Shown piece after piece: positions 1 through 8,164 of a DNA stretch of 64,000 bases. Under the pieces are notes generated by a model, which saw nothing but the letters and a program-made list of their open reading frames with translations, searched no databases and had not been told where the DNA came from. Made by a program: the position numbers and the translations under genes. The stretch is from Chitinispirillales bacterium (GTDB taxonomy: Bacteria; Fibrobacterota; Chitinivibrionia; Chitinivibrionales; Chitinispirillaceae): NCBI GenBank assembly GCA_031254105.1, contig JAIRVB010000027.1, positions 1 to 64,000 on the forward strand, written 5' to 3'. Position 1 is the stretch's first letter, and each line of letters begins with the position of its first letter.

Positions 1-231
1 CAATGTCGAATCGGTAGCAATGGCAATAAAGGTGCAAACAAAGACTGAGCCGCAATCGGGTAAAAAACGTTCTTATCTGTTTTTAGCCGCTGTACACTTG
101 TTTTGCGCTCAAATATGCCACTGCTTTTCCGATCTCAAAAATTTGACCAGAAAAATTACTTTCGCTTAAAAAAAAGAATTTGAGATTTAGAGCAAACAAC
201 TTTTGCGAAAAGGGAACGTAGACTCAGAGTT

Positions 232-474
232 GTGCAACAGCTACGTGCTATGAAACAACTTTATTGTCACTACTTTGACAGCGAAGAGAGGGATCTGCAT
301 TTGACGGACGTTATCCCGTGTTCAAACTGCGGGGTTCCGGTTTGCTTCTCTTCCCGCGTCAATGGTCTTTGTGAGGAGTGCAATCCGATAAGGGATGATC
401 CGCAGGCGCTGCTCATGAGAGCGCTTGGGATGAAGTCGTTTTATGACAAGTGCGGGACGTTTGGGGTGGAGTAG
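232..474 (+). CDS. Small putative zinc-ribbon protein
   Basis: An 80-residue reading frame opening with GTG; an internal ATG at 250 is an alternative start and neither has a convincing Shine-Dalgarno. The centre holds two Cys-x-x-Cys pairs (CSNC and CEEC, about 17 residues apart), the spacing of a minimal zinc ribbon. The tail contains an Ala-Leu-Leu-Met-Arg-Ala-Leu amphipathic stretch. I do not recognise the family. The 231 bases before it hold no gene I can support. Function is unknown and could be a remnant of a larger protein. Confidence 0.4.
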   Translation: MQQLRAMKQLYCHYFDSEERDLHLTDVIPCSNCGVPVCFSSRVNGLCEECNPIRDDPQALLMRALGMKSFYDKCGTFGVE

Positions 475-572
475 ATTTCTGGCCGTTCTCCGTTACTTTT
501 TGACGTTTATACTACAATTGCAGTTTATTGAAGCATAAGTGTCAATTTCTCTTTACAATAAAAAGTAAACTA

Positions 573-1901
573 TTAGATGCAAGTATTTTTTGTTTTTACA
601 TTTCCTATCGCGTACAATGGTAAAACTCTAATATTATCATATTTCGTAAAGTTTTCAAGTGAAGTGCGAATACCGTATTCAGATTTTTTTTCGTCAAGAT
701 ACAGGTGCATACTCTGCATTTTTCCTTTTTTACCGGATTTAACCTCAATAGGTATTATTTTACCATTGTTTTGTATAAGATAATCCACTTCGGCCTGACT
801 TCTTTCCTTCTCTCTTGTCCAGAAATACAGGCCTTCCGACGTATACGGCGGAGAATTTTTGATGAATTCCAATCCGACAAACTGTTCGGCAATAGAGCCT
901 TTATTTATCACGTCAAAGTCATTTGAAAGCAGAATATCTGAAAGCTCTAAATCCAACAAACGCTGAAAGATGCCTGTGTCAATCAGCAGCATTTTGCTTT
1001 TTTTATGGTTTACTTCCGCTCCAAGCGGTATTCCGTTTGCCGAACTGCTATAAACAGGAATAACCAATCCCGCCATTATTAACATATTAACCGCTCGTTT
1101 AATATTGTACAGACTCGTTTGCGCCGCTTTCGCGTAAACAAACCGTTCTCCCGCCTGGTTTACAATAGCGGCAAAAACCTCGCGCAGCAGTAAGGCAGGC
1201 AGTTTCTTTTTGTATTTCGCAAAATCATTTTGAAATGAGAGGATCAATCTGTCAAGCACTTTTTGGACTTGCAATATGTCATTGTTTTTCACAAAATTAG
1301 ATACTGCTGCGGGCATTCCTCCAATAATTAAAAACTTTTTCAGAGCTTCCGAACATTTTTCGTGGAAAGCAGGAAAAAGAGGATTTTCTGGTGAAGATTT
1401 ACAAACTTCACCCCACAAAAGTTCCTCTCCTAAAGCAAACATAAATTCCTGAAATGAAAATGGATACATAAATAAAGAATCAATGCGTCCGACACCAAAA
1501 GCAGGTAACTCTTCCAGCGCAAATTCTAACAGCGAACCCGCCGCAATTATGTGAAGTTCAGGATAATCTTCATAAAAATACCGCAAAGACATTATAGCGT
1601 TGGGGCAGGTTTGGATTTCATCAAAAAAAAGCAGCGTTTTTTCCGGTACGATCGGCTTTTTGAACTCCACAGAAAGTTTCAGGCAGATCTCCTTTACGTC
1701 CAAATTGCCGTCAAATAACGTTTGCAGGTTTTTATTTTTCTCAAAATTAACTGTTATAAAATGCTCAAAATTGGTACCAAATTGCTCTATTGACGAAGAT
1801 TTACCGACCTGACGCGCCCCTCTTATAAGAAGCGGTTTCCTGTCGGGATCGGTTTTCCAAGATAAAAGTATATTATCTACGTTTCGTTTTATGTAGCTCA
1901 T
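573..1901 (-). CDS. AAA-family ATPase with DUF4143 C-terminal domain
   Basis: A 442-residue protein of the widespread AAA_14/DUF4143 ATPase family. Walker A is GARQVGKS at residues 28-35, Walker B is LLFFDEIQ near residue 90, and the second half has the DUF4143 layout ending in a PDDEXK-like segment (EVDYLI followed by IPIEVKSG) close to the C terminus. The start ATG gives the usual MSYIKR-type beginning. Members sit singly in accessory regions and have often been suggested to act in DNA or toxin-antitoxin biology, but the substrate is unknown. It is not obviously in an operon: the next gene on this strand is upstream at 2138-2629 beyond a gene fragment. Confidence 0.85.
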   Translation of the reverse strand: MSYIKRNVDNILLSWKTDPDRKPLLIRGARQVGKSSSIEQFGTNFEHFITVNFEKNKNLQTLFDGNLDVKEICLKLSVEFKKPIVPEKTLLFFDEIQTCPNAIMSLRYFYEDYPELHIIAAGSLLEFALEELPAFGVGRIDSLFMYPFSFQEFMFALGEELLWGEVCKSSPENPLFPAFHEKCSEALKKFLIIGGMPAAVSNFVKNNDILQVQKVLDRLILSFQNDFAKYKKKLPALLLREVFAAIVNQAGERFVYAKAAQTSLYNIKRAVNMLIMAGLVIPVYSSSANGIPLGAEVNHKKSKMLLIDTGIFQRLLDLELSDILLSNDFDVINKGSIAEQFVGLEFIKNSPPYTSEGLYFWTREKERSQAEVDYLIQNNGKIIPIEVKSGKKGKMQSMHLYLDEKKSEYGIRTSLENFTKYDNIRVLPLYAIGNVKTKNTCI

Positions 1902-2022
1902 AAGTTTTTATAAATTTCAGGGCTTAAAAGTACTGTTTTTTTAAAATATACGTACCTAATATAGATCATTTTTTAAAAAATATCAAGGCTTAAGTTGCAT
2001 TATTTTTTCAAAATTTCGTACC

Positions 2023-2137
2023 TTACATGATAATAACGTCTAATTCAGCAAAAAGGTTGACGTCCACTTTTATCGACACTTCCTTAATTGGCAGAGTTAA
2101 ATATATTCGTTCCATGTTGGAAAGGCGCTCTTCAATG
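2023..2137 (-). pseudogene. Duplicated 3' fragment of the downstream-domain of the AlbA/RecG-like gene
   Basis: Read on the minus strand, this stretch encodes IEERLSNMERIYLTLPIK followed by EVSIKVDV and a TAA stop. The intact gene at 2685-3704 has IEERLYNIERIYLTLPIK followed by KVSIKSVD. About 80 bp are nearly identical at DNA level. The fragment begins immediately after the TAG stop of the 2138-2629 gene, so that gene sits between the full copy and the remnant. This looks like a partial tandem duplication or recombination scar; the fragment has no start of its own. Confidence 0.7.
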
Positions 2138-2629
2138 CTAAAATAAGGATAATTGAGGTTCCTTATTAGACTCTATTATATCTAAAACAGAGTCAATGCG
2201 GTCACTTGGTACAACCATTTCTTCCAAAATCACATAAAACTTTTTCTGTGCTTCCTGCATAGCTTTAATGTTGTTCAATGTGCCTTTGCTTTTTCCGTCC
2301 CAAATCATAAGCCCATAGTCGGTATCCGCAACCATAGCTTTATCTTTTTCTGTATAAAAAAGGCGGTTTTTTACAGCTATATTTGTTTGGATAGACTTCG
2401 TTTTCCAAGAGCCAACATTATTACGGATTTGCTTACCTGCAAAGTAGACTGTTACGTTAGGATAATTCTTTTTATGAAAATATTTTTGCACTTGCAAATC
2501 AATACCTTTTGCATCGCCAACAAGAACATTTATCTCTTTTCCTATAATACTGTCCAATTTAGCAATTGCCTCTTTTGGCAGCTCGCCAATACTAATCGAG
2601 CCTGAAATAAAAACGCTTTTTTTTATCAT
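2138..2629 (-). CDS. SLOG-like protein with C-terminal sliding-clamp motif
   Basis: A 163-residue protein. The first half has the Rossmann-like pattern of SLOG/YpsA-like nucleotide-binding proteins: VFISGSISI at the N terminus, then INVLVGDAKGIDLQVQ (a glycine-aspartate turn typical of the family) and VTVYFAG. A later DTDYGLMIWDGKSKGT segment matches the second conserved loop. The last five residues are QLSLF, the canonical bacterial beta-clamp-binding pentapeptide in its usual exposed C-terminal position. SLOG proteins are thought to sense or process nucleotide-derived ligands; linkage to the DNA sliding clamp is my inference. It lies between a truncated regulator and a duplicate of that regulator's 3' end. 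Confidence 0.6.
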   Translation of the reverse strand: MIKKSVFISGSISIGELPKEAIAKLDSIIGKEINVLVGDAKGIDLQVQKYFHKKNYPNVTVYFAGKQIRNNVGSWKTKSIQTNIAVKNRLFYTEKDKAMVADTDYGLMIWDGKSKGTLNNIKAMQEAQKKFYVILEEMVVPSDRIDSVLDIIESNKEPQLSLF

Positions 2630-2684
2630 TCCAACTCCGATGTTCTTTTAATTGGTTAAAACAGTTATCACAAAATCCTACATA

Positions 2685-3704
2685 TTAAGGCAATTTATAT
2701 ATCCTATTGCGATTACCGCCTTCAGAAACAAGCATGCCTTCGGCTACCATTTCGCGTAATAATATTCTTGCCCTTGTGCCACCAATGTTTAGTATCTCCA
2801 ATAGATCAACACTTCTTATTTCACCATTTTCTTTTATTAGTTTAATAATTTCTTCCCGTTGTTTCAGAATTTTGGCGGACACTTTTTTATCGACACTTTT
2901 TATCGACACTTTTTTAATTGGCAGAGTTAAATATATTCGTTCTATGTTGTAAAGGCGCTCTTCAATTTGCGGGGCTTCCCATTTTTGCGCTTCCCAAACA
3001 TGATAGATATTTGGTATACCGCTTCCTGCCCGCTCTCCAATATCAAGAAGGTTAAACATTTTCATTAACACTGAATTTCTTGGACTGGAAAACCCGCCGC
3101 TGATAGCTTCCTCAATTTTGATTCTTAGAGTACCGGGATTTTCAAATGTAACTTTATCGGTGAAGCTCTTTACAACTACACCGCCTTCGCCATAATAATC
3201 GGCGTTTATAAGACAATTTGCAAGCGCTTCCCGCAATGCTTCATGTACCGGAGTATCATCAACTCTGTGTCCCTTTTCGATTTTGAACGGAATCTTAATG
3301 TTAGGATTTTGAATCAGCTTATTATAAGCCTTGTAGTAAAATCCAAACAAATTCCCGCTCCACTCACCGGATGTTGATGTTATTCTATCAGTCCACCGCA
3401 AGCTTGAATCGAAATGCTCCTGATAGTCAAGGAAATAGTGTGGATACTCTCTGACAATCTCATGTTCAAATCCAAACATTAAAAGTCCTGCTGAGGTGGG
3501 ATGTAATTTCTCATCCTCGCCGCGCCCGACCGCACCAAGTTTCAGCAGAAAATCGTCATCGTCAAGGTTTCCCCAAACGTGATTCGGGCGGGTGGTTCTC
3601 ATAACATTTCGATAGCCTTTAACCGTATCATAATCAAACACCGAAAAAGGGGTCTTTTCTAAAATAAGCATATCCTGCGTTTGGTCTTGGGGTAAAACAA
3701 ACAA
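2685..3704 (-). CDS. AlbA_2/RecG-like putative transcriptional regulator, N-terminally truncated
   Basis: A 339-residue protein matching the C-terminal half of AlbA_2-type proteins (often annotated RecG-like or ATP-binding regulators). It has the HATPase_c_4-like core, with VHEALREALANCLINADY near residue 150 and FENPGTLRI, and a winged-helix tail with a helix-turn-helix near residues 295-330. The usual N-terminal AlbA_2 DNA-binding domain is missing. The listed start is TTG; the first ATG in frame is MLILEK twelve residues in, and the frame is closed a few codons upstream by a stop. It is either a truncated but expressed remnant or a decayed gene. Confidence 0.6.
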   Translation of the reverse strand: MFVLPQDQTQDMLILEKTPFSVFDYDTVKGYRNVMRTTRPNHVWGNLDDDDFLLKLGAVGRGEDEKLHPTSAGLLMFGFEHEIVREYPHYFLDYQEHFDSSLRWTDRITSTSGEWSGNLFGFYYKAYNKLIQNPNIKIPFKIEKGHRVDDTPVHEALREALANCLINADYYGEGGVVVKSFTDKVTFENPGTLRIKIEEAISGGFSSPRNSVLMKMFNLLDIGERAGSGIPNIYHVWEAQKWEAPQIEERLYNIERIYLTLPIKKVSIKSVDKKVSAKILKQREEIIKLIKENGEIRSVDLLEILNIGGTRARILLREMVAEGMLVSEGGNRNRIYKLP

Positions 3705-3772
3705 AAAACAACGGAAGGAATTAATTTACAGAAAATTATTTACACGGCCACAACGAGACTTCCAAAGTATCC

Positions 3773-3800
3773 GGGACAAACTTTTCTGTGAGTTTGTCCC
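3773..3800 (+). terminator. Hairpin terminator between guaB and the AlbA-like gene
   Basis: Ten-base perfect arms GGGACAAACT and AGTTTGTCCC separated by eight bases, followed on the plus strand by five T. It lies 20 bases past the stop of the minus-strand guaB gene. The T run is on the opposite strand, so termination of guaB would rely on the hairpin itself; only the AAAAA side faces guaB. Confidence 0.5.
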
Positions 3801-3820
3801 TTTTTGATGTTTTGGGAGCC

Positions 3821-5332
3821 CTATACTTCCCGCGGCGCGTCTTTATCCAAAGATAGCACATTGGAAGTCCCGCCCTCAATGAATGACTGCTCTGAGATAC
3901 GGGTGAGCAGCGCGTTATCCGCGAATTCCTTGACAGTCAGCGAACCCATATTGCACATTGTTGCTTTTATCTTTGAAATGGTTACATCAAGCACCTCCTT
4001 GACGCTTCCCACAACAGGTACATATCCGTCTATGCCCTCTTCAAATTTGAATCCGGTCTCACTTGCGCCCTGATTATAGCGCTGCCAGTTTTTGGCTCTG
4101 TTGGAGCCCTCGCCCCAATACGGTTTATAGATGCGCCCGCCAATGGAAACACGCGGAGTAGGACTTTCGTTTGTCATGGCGAAATAACGGCCCATCATTA
4201 CAAAATCGGCGCCCATCGCAAGCGCGATTATTATCTGCGTATCATTCGAAAGCCCGCCGTCCGAGCACAGAGGGATGTAGGTACCTGTTTCTTCATAGTA
4301 CCTGTCTCTTTCTTCCGCTACAGCCATAAGTGCGGAAGCCTGGCCGCGTCCTATGCCTTTTTGTTCACGTGTTATACATATTGATCCGCCGCCAATGCCT
4401 ACCTTAACAAAATCGACTTGCGCTTCCTCAACTAAATATCTGAAAGCGTCAGTGTGCACCACATTGCCCCCGCCTATAACTACGTTTGGATAACGTTCCC
4501 TTATCCACAGAGCGGCTTCTTTCTGAAATTCCGAATAACCGTCTGATGCGTCAAGACATAAAACATCAACCCCTGCTTCCACAAGCGCGGGAACGCGCTC
4601 CTTGTAATCATGGGTATTTATTCCGGCTCCAACAACAAGCCGTTTATGACTGTCAAGAAGCTCAGCGGGGTTATTCATATGGTCATAATAATCTCTTTTG
4701 AACACCAGAGCCTGCAGCCGCCCATCGGAATCAAGTATGGGAAGACACTCTTTTTTATGTTTTCGCAGCAATTGGTTCGCTTCGTGAAGAGATATTCCGG
4801 CCTCCGCGAAAAAGACATTCTCCTTAGCAGTCATAAATTCACTTACCGGACGGTTGAGATCATCCTCAAACTCCCAAAAATCTTTATCGGTGAGTATGCC
4901 GACAAACAGATCATTTTTGCTTCCATCGTTTGTGACAGGCATTGTGGAGTGTCCGGTTTTTTTACGTATATCAAGTACATCCTGTAAAGTATTATCTGGC
5001 CGCAAATTAGAGTCTGATTGAACAAAACCCGCTTTATGCAACTTTACCTTGTCAACCATAGCCGCCTGAGCTTCAATAGATTGAGAGCAGAATATAAAGG
5101 CAAGCCCGCCCTGACGCGCCAGAGCTACCGCCATGTCGGAACCTGATACCGACTGCATGCTCGCAGTGACAAAAGGTATATTAATAAACAGAGAAGACTC
5201 TTCTCCCTTCTTAAACCTGGCCACAGGCGCACGTAAAGAGATGTTTTTTGACTGGTGCTTAGTTCCGGTAAGTCTTGGGATAAGCAGATATTCAGAAAAT
5301 GTACGTGAAACTTCTTCAATAATTTTGGCCAT
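3821..5332 (-). CDS. guaB: Inosine-5'-monophosphate dehydrogenase
   Basis: A 503-residue IMP dehydrogenase, which oxidises IMP to XMP with NAD+ in guanine nucleotide synthesis. The TIM barrel is interrupted at roughly residues 110-225 by two CBS domains. The catalytic loop reads [20 protein letters not shown], with the nucleophile at Cys319; GIGGGSIC differs from the common GIGPGSIC by one residue. The substrate-binding CSDGG and [12 protein letters not shown] segments are present. It is somewhat longer than the typical 485-490 residues and appears monocistronic, with a terminator-like hairpin beyond its 3' end. Confidence 0.95.
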   Translation of the reverse strand: MAKIIEEVSRTFSEYLLIPRLTGTKHQSKNISLRAPVARFKKGEESSLFINIPFVTASMQSVSGSDMAVALARQGGLAFIFCSQSIEAQAAMVDKVKLHKAGFVQSDSNLRPDNTLQDVLDIRKKTGHSTMPVTNDGSKNDLFVGILTDKDFWEFEDDLNRPVSEFMTAKENVFFAEAGISLHEANQLLRKHKKECLPILDSDGRLQALVFKRDYYDHMNNPAELLDSHKRLVVGAGINTHDYKERVPALVEAGVDVLCLDASDGYSEFQKEAALWIRERYPNVVIGGGNVVHTDAFRYLVEEAQVDFVKVGIGGGSICITREQKGIGRGQASALMAVAEERDRYYEETGTYIPLCSDGGLSNDTQIIIALAMGADFVMMGRYFAMTNESPTPRVSIGGRIYKPYWGEGSNRAKNWQRYNQGASETGFKFEEGIDGYVPVVGSVKEVLDVTISKIKATMCNMGSLTVKEFADNALLTRISEQSFIEGGTSNVLSLDKDAPREV

Positions 5333-5433
5333 AGTATACCTCTTTAGTTTATACGAAACCTGATATAACGCCTAAACTATACAATATAATATAATGACAG
5401 CCAATTGCATTACTCCGGCTGAAATCAGCAGTG

Positions 5434-6060
5434 TCAATAACTTCGTATACTCATCTTTCCGCGGCGGCGGGAACCTGTTGTTTTTTGTTTTATCGCTTTT
5501 TGTTGTATCATAAACAAGTAGTCAATTTGCGGAAATGCGCTTGCTAAAGAGGTGATTTTCCGTTCTATTGCTCTCATGCCCCTGCCGGAAAAGGTTACAT
5601 TCTGCAGTTTCGCAAGGATTAGCAGCTCAAGGGCTGCGGCGGTCATCCAGTTTACCTTATTGCGGTACCCAAAGAGCGCCAGCGCTTTTGTGGAATCAAG
5701 AAAGTGGGGGACTATGCCGTTGCTGTCACGGAGAGTCTTGCATGAGGCGAAAATAATGATATTTCCGGCGCATGAGTCTTTAAGCTTTTGGGCGAGGAGG
5801 TCGAGGCTGTATTTGCGTCCTTCTATAAGAATCGCGCTCTTAGCGCCATGAAAAGCAAGGTAGAGTATAGGATAATTTTTTAGCCTCGGCTGCTTCCATT
5901 TTGAGATGTAAAACTCAAGCTCTTCTGTCGTAGCCGCGTCGTGATAGATAAACGGTATACCGGCGTTTAATTCAAGCATGCTCAAAATAGGCTGAACCGA
6001 TGATTTCCGCTTCAGGTTATTATCCCACAACCCTTCTATGCAGAAAATTCCTCTGGTCAT
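5434..6060 (-). CDS. DUF6642-like protein with a possible His/Cys dyad
   Basis: A 208-residue protein starting MTRGIFCIEGLWDNNLKRKS, a beginning I associate with the uncharacterised DUF6642 family. Two strands end in LYLAFHG (His71) and IIIFASC (Cys107), followed by a thiolate-neighbouring KTLRDS segment. A hydrophobic strand ending in His-Gly and a second ending in Cys is the layout of clan CD cysteine proteases (CHAT/caspase-like), so a protease-like dyad is plausible, but the spacing (36 residues) is short and no family assignment was possible here. The C terminus is basic (SRRRGKMSIRSY). Confidence 0.6.
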   Translation of the reverse strand: MTRGIFCIEGLWDNNLKRKSSVQPILSMLELNAGIPFIYHDAATTEELEFYISKWKQPRLKNYPILYLAFHGAKSAILIEGRKYSLDLLAQKLKDSCAGNIIIFASCKTLRDSNGIVPHFLDSTKALALFGYRNKVNWMTAAALELLILAKLQNVTFSGRGMRAIERKITSLASAFPQIDYLFMIQQKAIKQKTTGSRRRGKMSIRSY

Positions 6061-6331
6061 CTGCCAGTCCTTTAGTTGACTTTTTTGTTATGGCATAGTC
6101 GATCTGCTTGAAATCTCGTATATTGTACCGAAGTATATTTTCCAGTGCCGTCACTCCCGCTTTCCCAGGGTGACAGCATGAGGACTTTTTCTAATGGATC
6201 AACCATATCAGTGTTCTTGCAAAAAGTGTCCCCTTTCAATAAGTCTCTTTTAAACGATTTTTTAAGAGCGTGTAAATTATTTTCTGTAATTTTGCTGATC
6301 AATGCAGGAATAAAATAAAGATGCGGCAGGA

Positions 6332-6358
6332 TTTTTGTTGTATTATCAAGTGCTTTTA
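6332..6358 (+). repeat. Core of dispersed AT-rich repeat, copy 1
   Basis: The stretch TTTTTGTTGTATTATCAAGTG recurs with few changes at 46656-46694 (same strand) and at 29686-29718 (inverted). It is the internal core of the dispersed palindromic repeat family described at 29638-29762. Confidence 0.6.
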
Positions 6359-6361
6359 TAG

Positions 6362-6476
6362 TCATTCAACTTGAAAAAGCTTTATTAATGCAGAAATAGG
6401 TTCGAATGCAGAAATAAAAGATCAGATCACCTCATTTCTGTATTTGAACATCTATTTTGAAGTTGAATTATTATAA
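6362..6476. repeat. Dispersed palindromic repeat with invertible centre, copy 1
   Basis: The outer arms TTCAACTTGAAAAAG (6365 onward) and the ATCTATTTTGAAGTTGAATT end match the reverse complement of the element at 16275-16403. The central 50 bases (6400-6449) are instead identical in direct orientation to 16303-16352. The centre begins GTTCGAATGCAGAAAT and ends in its near-inverse. It fills the gap between the HDOD gene and the DUF6642-like gene; the rest of 6061-6548 holds no supported gene. Confidence 0.8.
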
Positions 6477-6548
6477 TATTTCCGCATTTGTTTTTGATTT
6501 AAATGTAAATTTACAGAAAAAAATAAAGGCTTATTTTTGATGTAAGGA

Positions 6549-7403
6549 TTATTGAAAGAACGTGCCGGCTTTTTCCATCTCGTTTTTTATGTTGTCAAAC
6601 AGGGGGATAAGGCTGACGTTGTCAAGCTCAAGTGTGTTCCATACATATTCATTAATAATGGGGATTTTCTCATCGCCCCCGCTTCCATAGTTCAACGCTC
6701 TTGCGAAGATGTCGGCGCTGTGTACTATGGCGGAGATCATGAATCCCTCTTTTTGAGGGTTCGGGCAGTGGTGGGAAGAGACCGCGTTTGAAATTTGAAC
6801 AGGTAAACGCCACTGTTCTGTCAGCATGCCGCCGACTTCCTGATGATCTGTGCCCAGTATCTCAAGTTCCGAATCGTGAAAAAGTGTTTTGCTTAATTGG
6901 GCTTTTTTAAAAACCCGTACGAAATCTTCCTGTATCAGCTGAAACATCAGCATTTTGCCGATATCATGTAGAAGACCCGCGATAAAGCATTCCTCTTTGT
7001 CTTTAAACTGCAGGGTTTCAGCGAGGCATTGCGCCGCGACCGCGCACGCAAAAGAGTGTTTCCAAAGCTCTTCGGTACTGAACCCGTCTTTAGTTTTATG
7101 CGGCTTAAATGACTCCAGTAAAGAGGCGGTGAGCACTATATTTTTAACAGTATTAAGACCAAGCAGCGCGACAGCGTGGCTTATACTTGAGATTTTTCCA
7201 GGGAAACCATAAAAGGCTGAGTTGACTAATTTTAGTACAGAGGAGGCAATAACCGGATCTCTTTTTATCGCGTATCCAAGCTCATTGGCATTGGTGGCCG
7301 GGTTTTGCATCAATTGCGTAATTCTGGCAACCGTGGCAGGCTGGGTTTGCAGGTTTTTTATTGACTGAAGACGTTGCCAGAGTTCGGTGTAGGTGGCTGC
7401 CAT
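6549..7403 (-). CDS. HDOD domain protein
   Basis: A 284-residue HDOD-domain protein (a degenerate HD-phosphohydrolase relative used in bacterial signalling). Signature segments are SSVLKLVNSAFYGFPGKISS near residue 55, HAVALLGLNTVKNIVL, and GLLHDIGKMLMFQ near residue 145, which retains an HD pair. HDOD proteins usually act in motility, chemotaxis or stress signalling rather than as active hydrolases. It lies 3 bases downstream of the 107-residue gene, so the two are almost surely co-transcribed. Confidence 0.9.
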   Translation of the reverse strand: MAATYTELWQRLQSIKNLQTQPATVARITQLMQNPATNANELGYAIKRDPVIASSVLKLVNSAFYGFPGKISSISHAVALLGLNTVKNIVLTASLLESFKPHKTKDGFSTEELWKHSFACAVAAQCLAETLQFKDKEECFIAGLLHDIGKMLMFQLIQEDFVRVFKKAQLSKTLFHDSELEILGTDHQEVGGMLTEQWRLPVQISNAVSSHHCPNPQKEGFMISAIVHSADIFARALNYGSGGDEKIPIINEYVWNTLELDNVSLIPLFDNIKNEMEKAGTFFQ

Positions 7404-7406
7404 AGT

Positions 7407-7730
7407 TTAAACTCCGCCGTTTCGCAGTTTATGCTGGCAGACCGCATCAAATATTTTTTTCATGCGGGTATTACTCAGTATACCGGAAAATTTTTCAACC
7501 AAAGCGCTGCCAATTTCACTTCCGGGTAAAGCTGCGCACGTATCGATATCTTGCGGGGGAGTTTCCTCCCCTTCTATATATATATGAGTAATCCCCCAAT
7601 TGCGAAGCCGTTTGCCCAATGCGGCGGAAACCGCTGTTCCCCTGGGTACCAGAACATTACCGGAAGGGCTGCAGATATCTTCCGCGCATACGCTGCCGTT
7701 TTCTACGTTTTCTGTGGATATTTGCCGCAT
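7407..7730 (-). CDS. Small signalling-associated protein paired with HDOD gene
   Basis: A 107-residue protein whose first 55 residues have the pattern of the accessory region found at the N terminus of many HD-GYP/HDOD proteins: a short strand, then VCAEDICSPSGNVLVPRGT, then a helix LGKRLRNWGITHIYIEGEE. The rest is a helical tail rich in basic residues. It probably supplies as a separate chain what other species fuse to the HDOD domain. It ends 3 bases before the HDOD start codon. Confidence 0.65.
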   Translation of the reverse strand: MRQISTENVENGSVCAEDICSPSGNVLVPRGTAVSAALGKRLRNWGITHIYIEGEETPPQDIDTCAALPGSEIGSALVEKFSGILSNTRMKKIFDAVCQHKLRNGGV

Positions 7731-8164
7731 ATCAACTATTACTGTGTCAGGATCATTTTAATAATTTTAAAGACGCGAAATGTGGAAATAAAGGAAAAAT
7801 ATATCTCTTTTTTACTGTATATTTTAGTTATAAGGGTCTTTGACTTAATTTCCGCATTTCGAATTTTTAATTCCGAGTCACATTTAAATATACAATGATA
7901 ACAGCGTAAAATAAGCGATTTTATTTCCGCATCACGCATTTTTATTTATACATTGATTTTTTACGCACAGGGTTATACAATTATTTATATTAATATTTTG
8001 CTTGCGGGAGAACCATACGGCTGATGCTGCGGACTGTGTGTATTCAGCTGCTAAAAACGGTTATTGGAAAGTGCGGAGGAACACTGTTAGTTCCTTGCAT
8101 GAAGGTATGGACTTGTAACTCTAACCTAACTAAAACGGTCATTTTTATAAAAATGGAGGTCCGT
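7731..8164. other. Divergent intergenic region with repeat remnants
   Basis: This 434-base gap separates the minus-strand HDOD pair from the plus-strand barrel-protein locus. It is AT-rich and contains several degenerate units of the dispersed repeat family, such as ATTTCCGCATTTCGAATTTT near 7850 and TTTTATTTCCGCATC near 7920. An upstream in-frame extension of the barrel gene begins at 8024 but has no signal peptide. The SD-like GGAGGT at 8155-8160 marks the likely true translation start. Confidence 0.5.

Noticed and set aside
6072-6365. 97-codon minus-strand frame beside the DUF6642-like gene
   Set aside because: Its start codon and first 12 or so residues come from the dispersed repeat core (ALDNTTKI part), and another frame in its 3' half reads equally protein-like. 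No single convincing coding frame; not listed as a gene.
7739-7939. 66-codon minus-strand frame in the divergent gap
   Set aside because: Its residues (AEIKS, EIKSKTL) are translations of the repeat unit, and it has no ribosome site.
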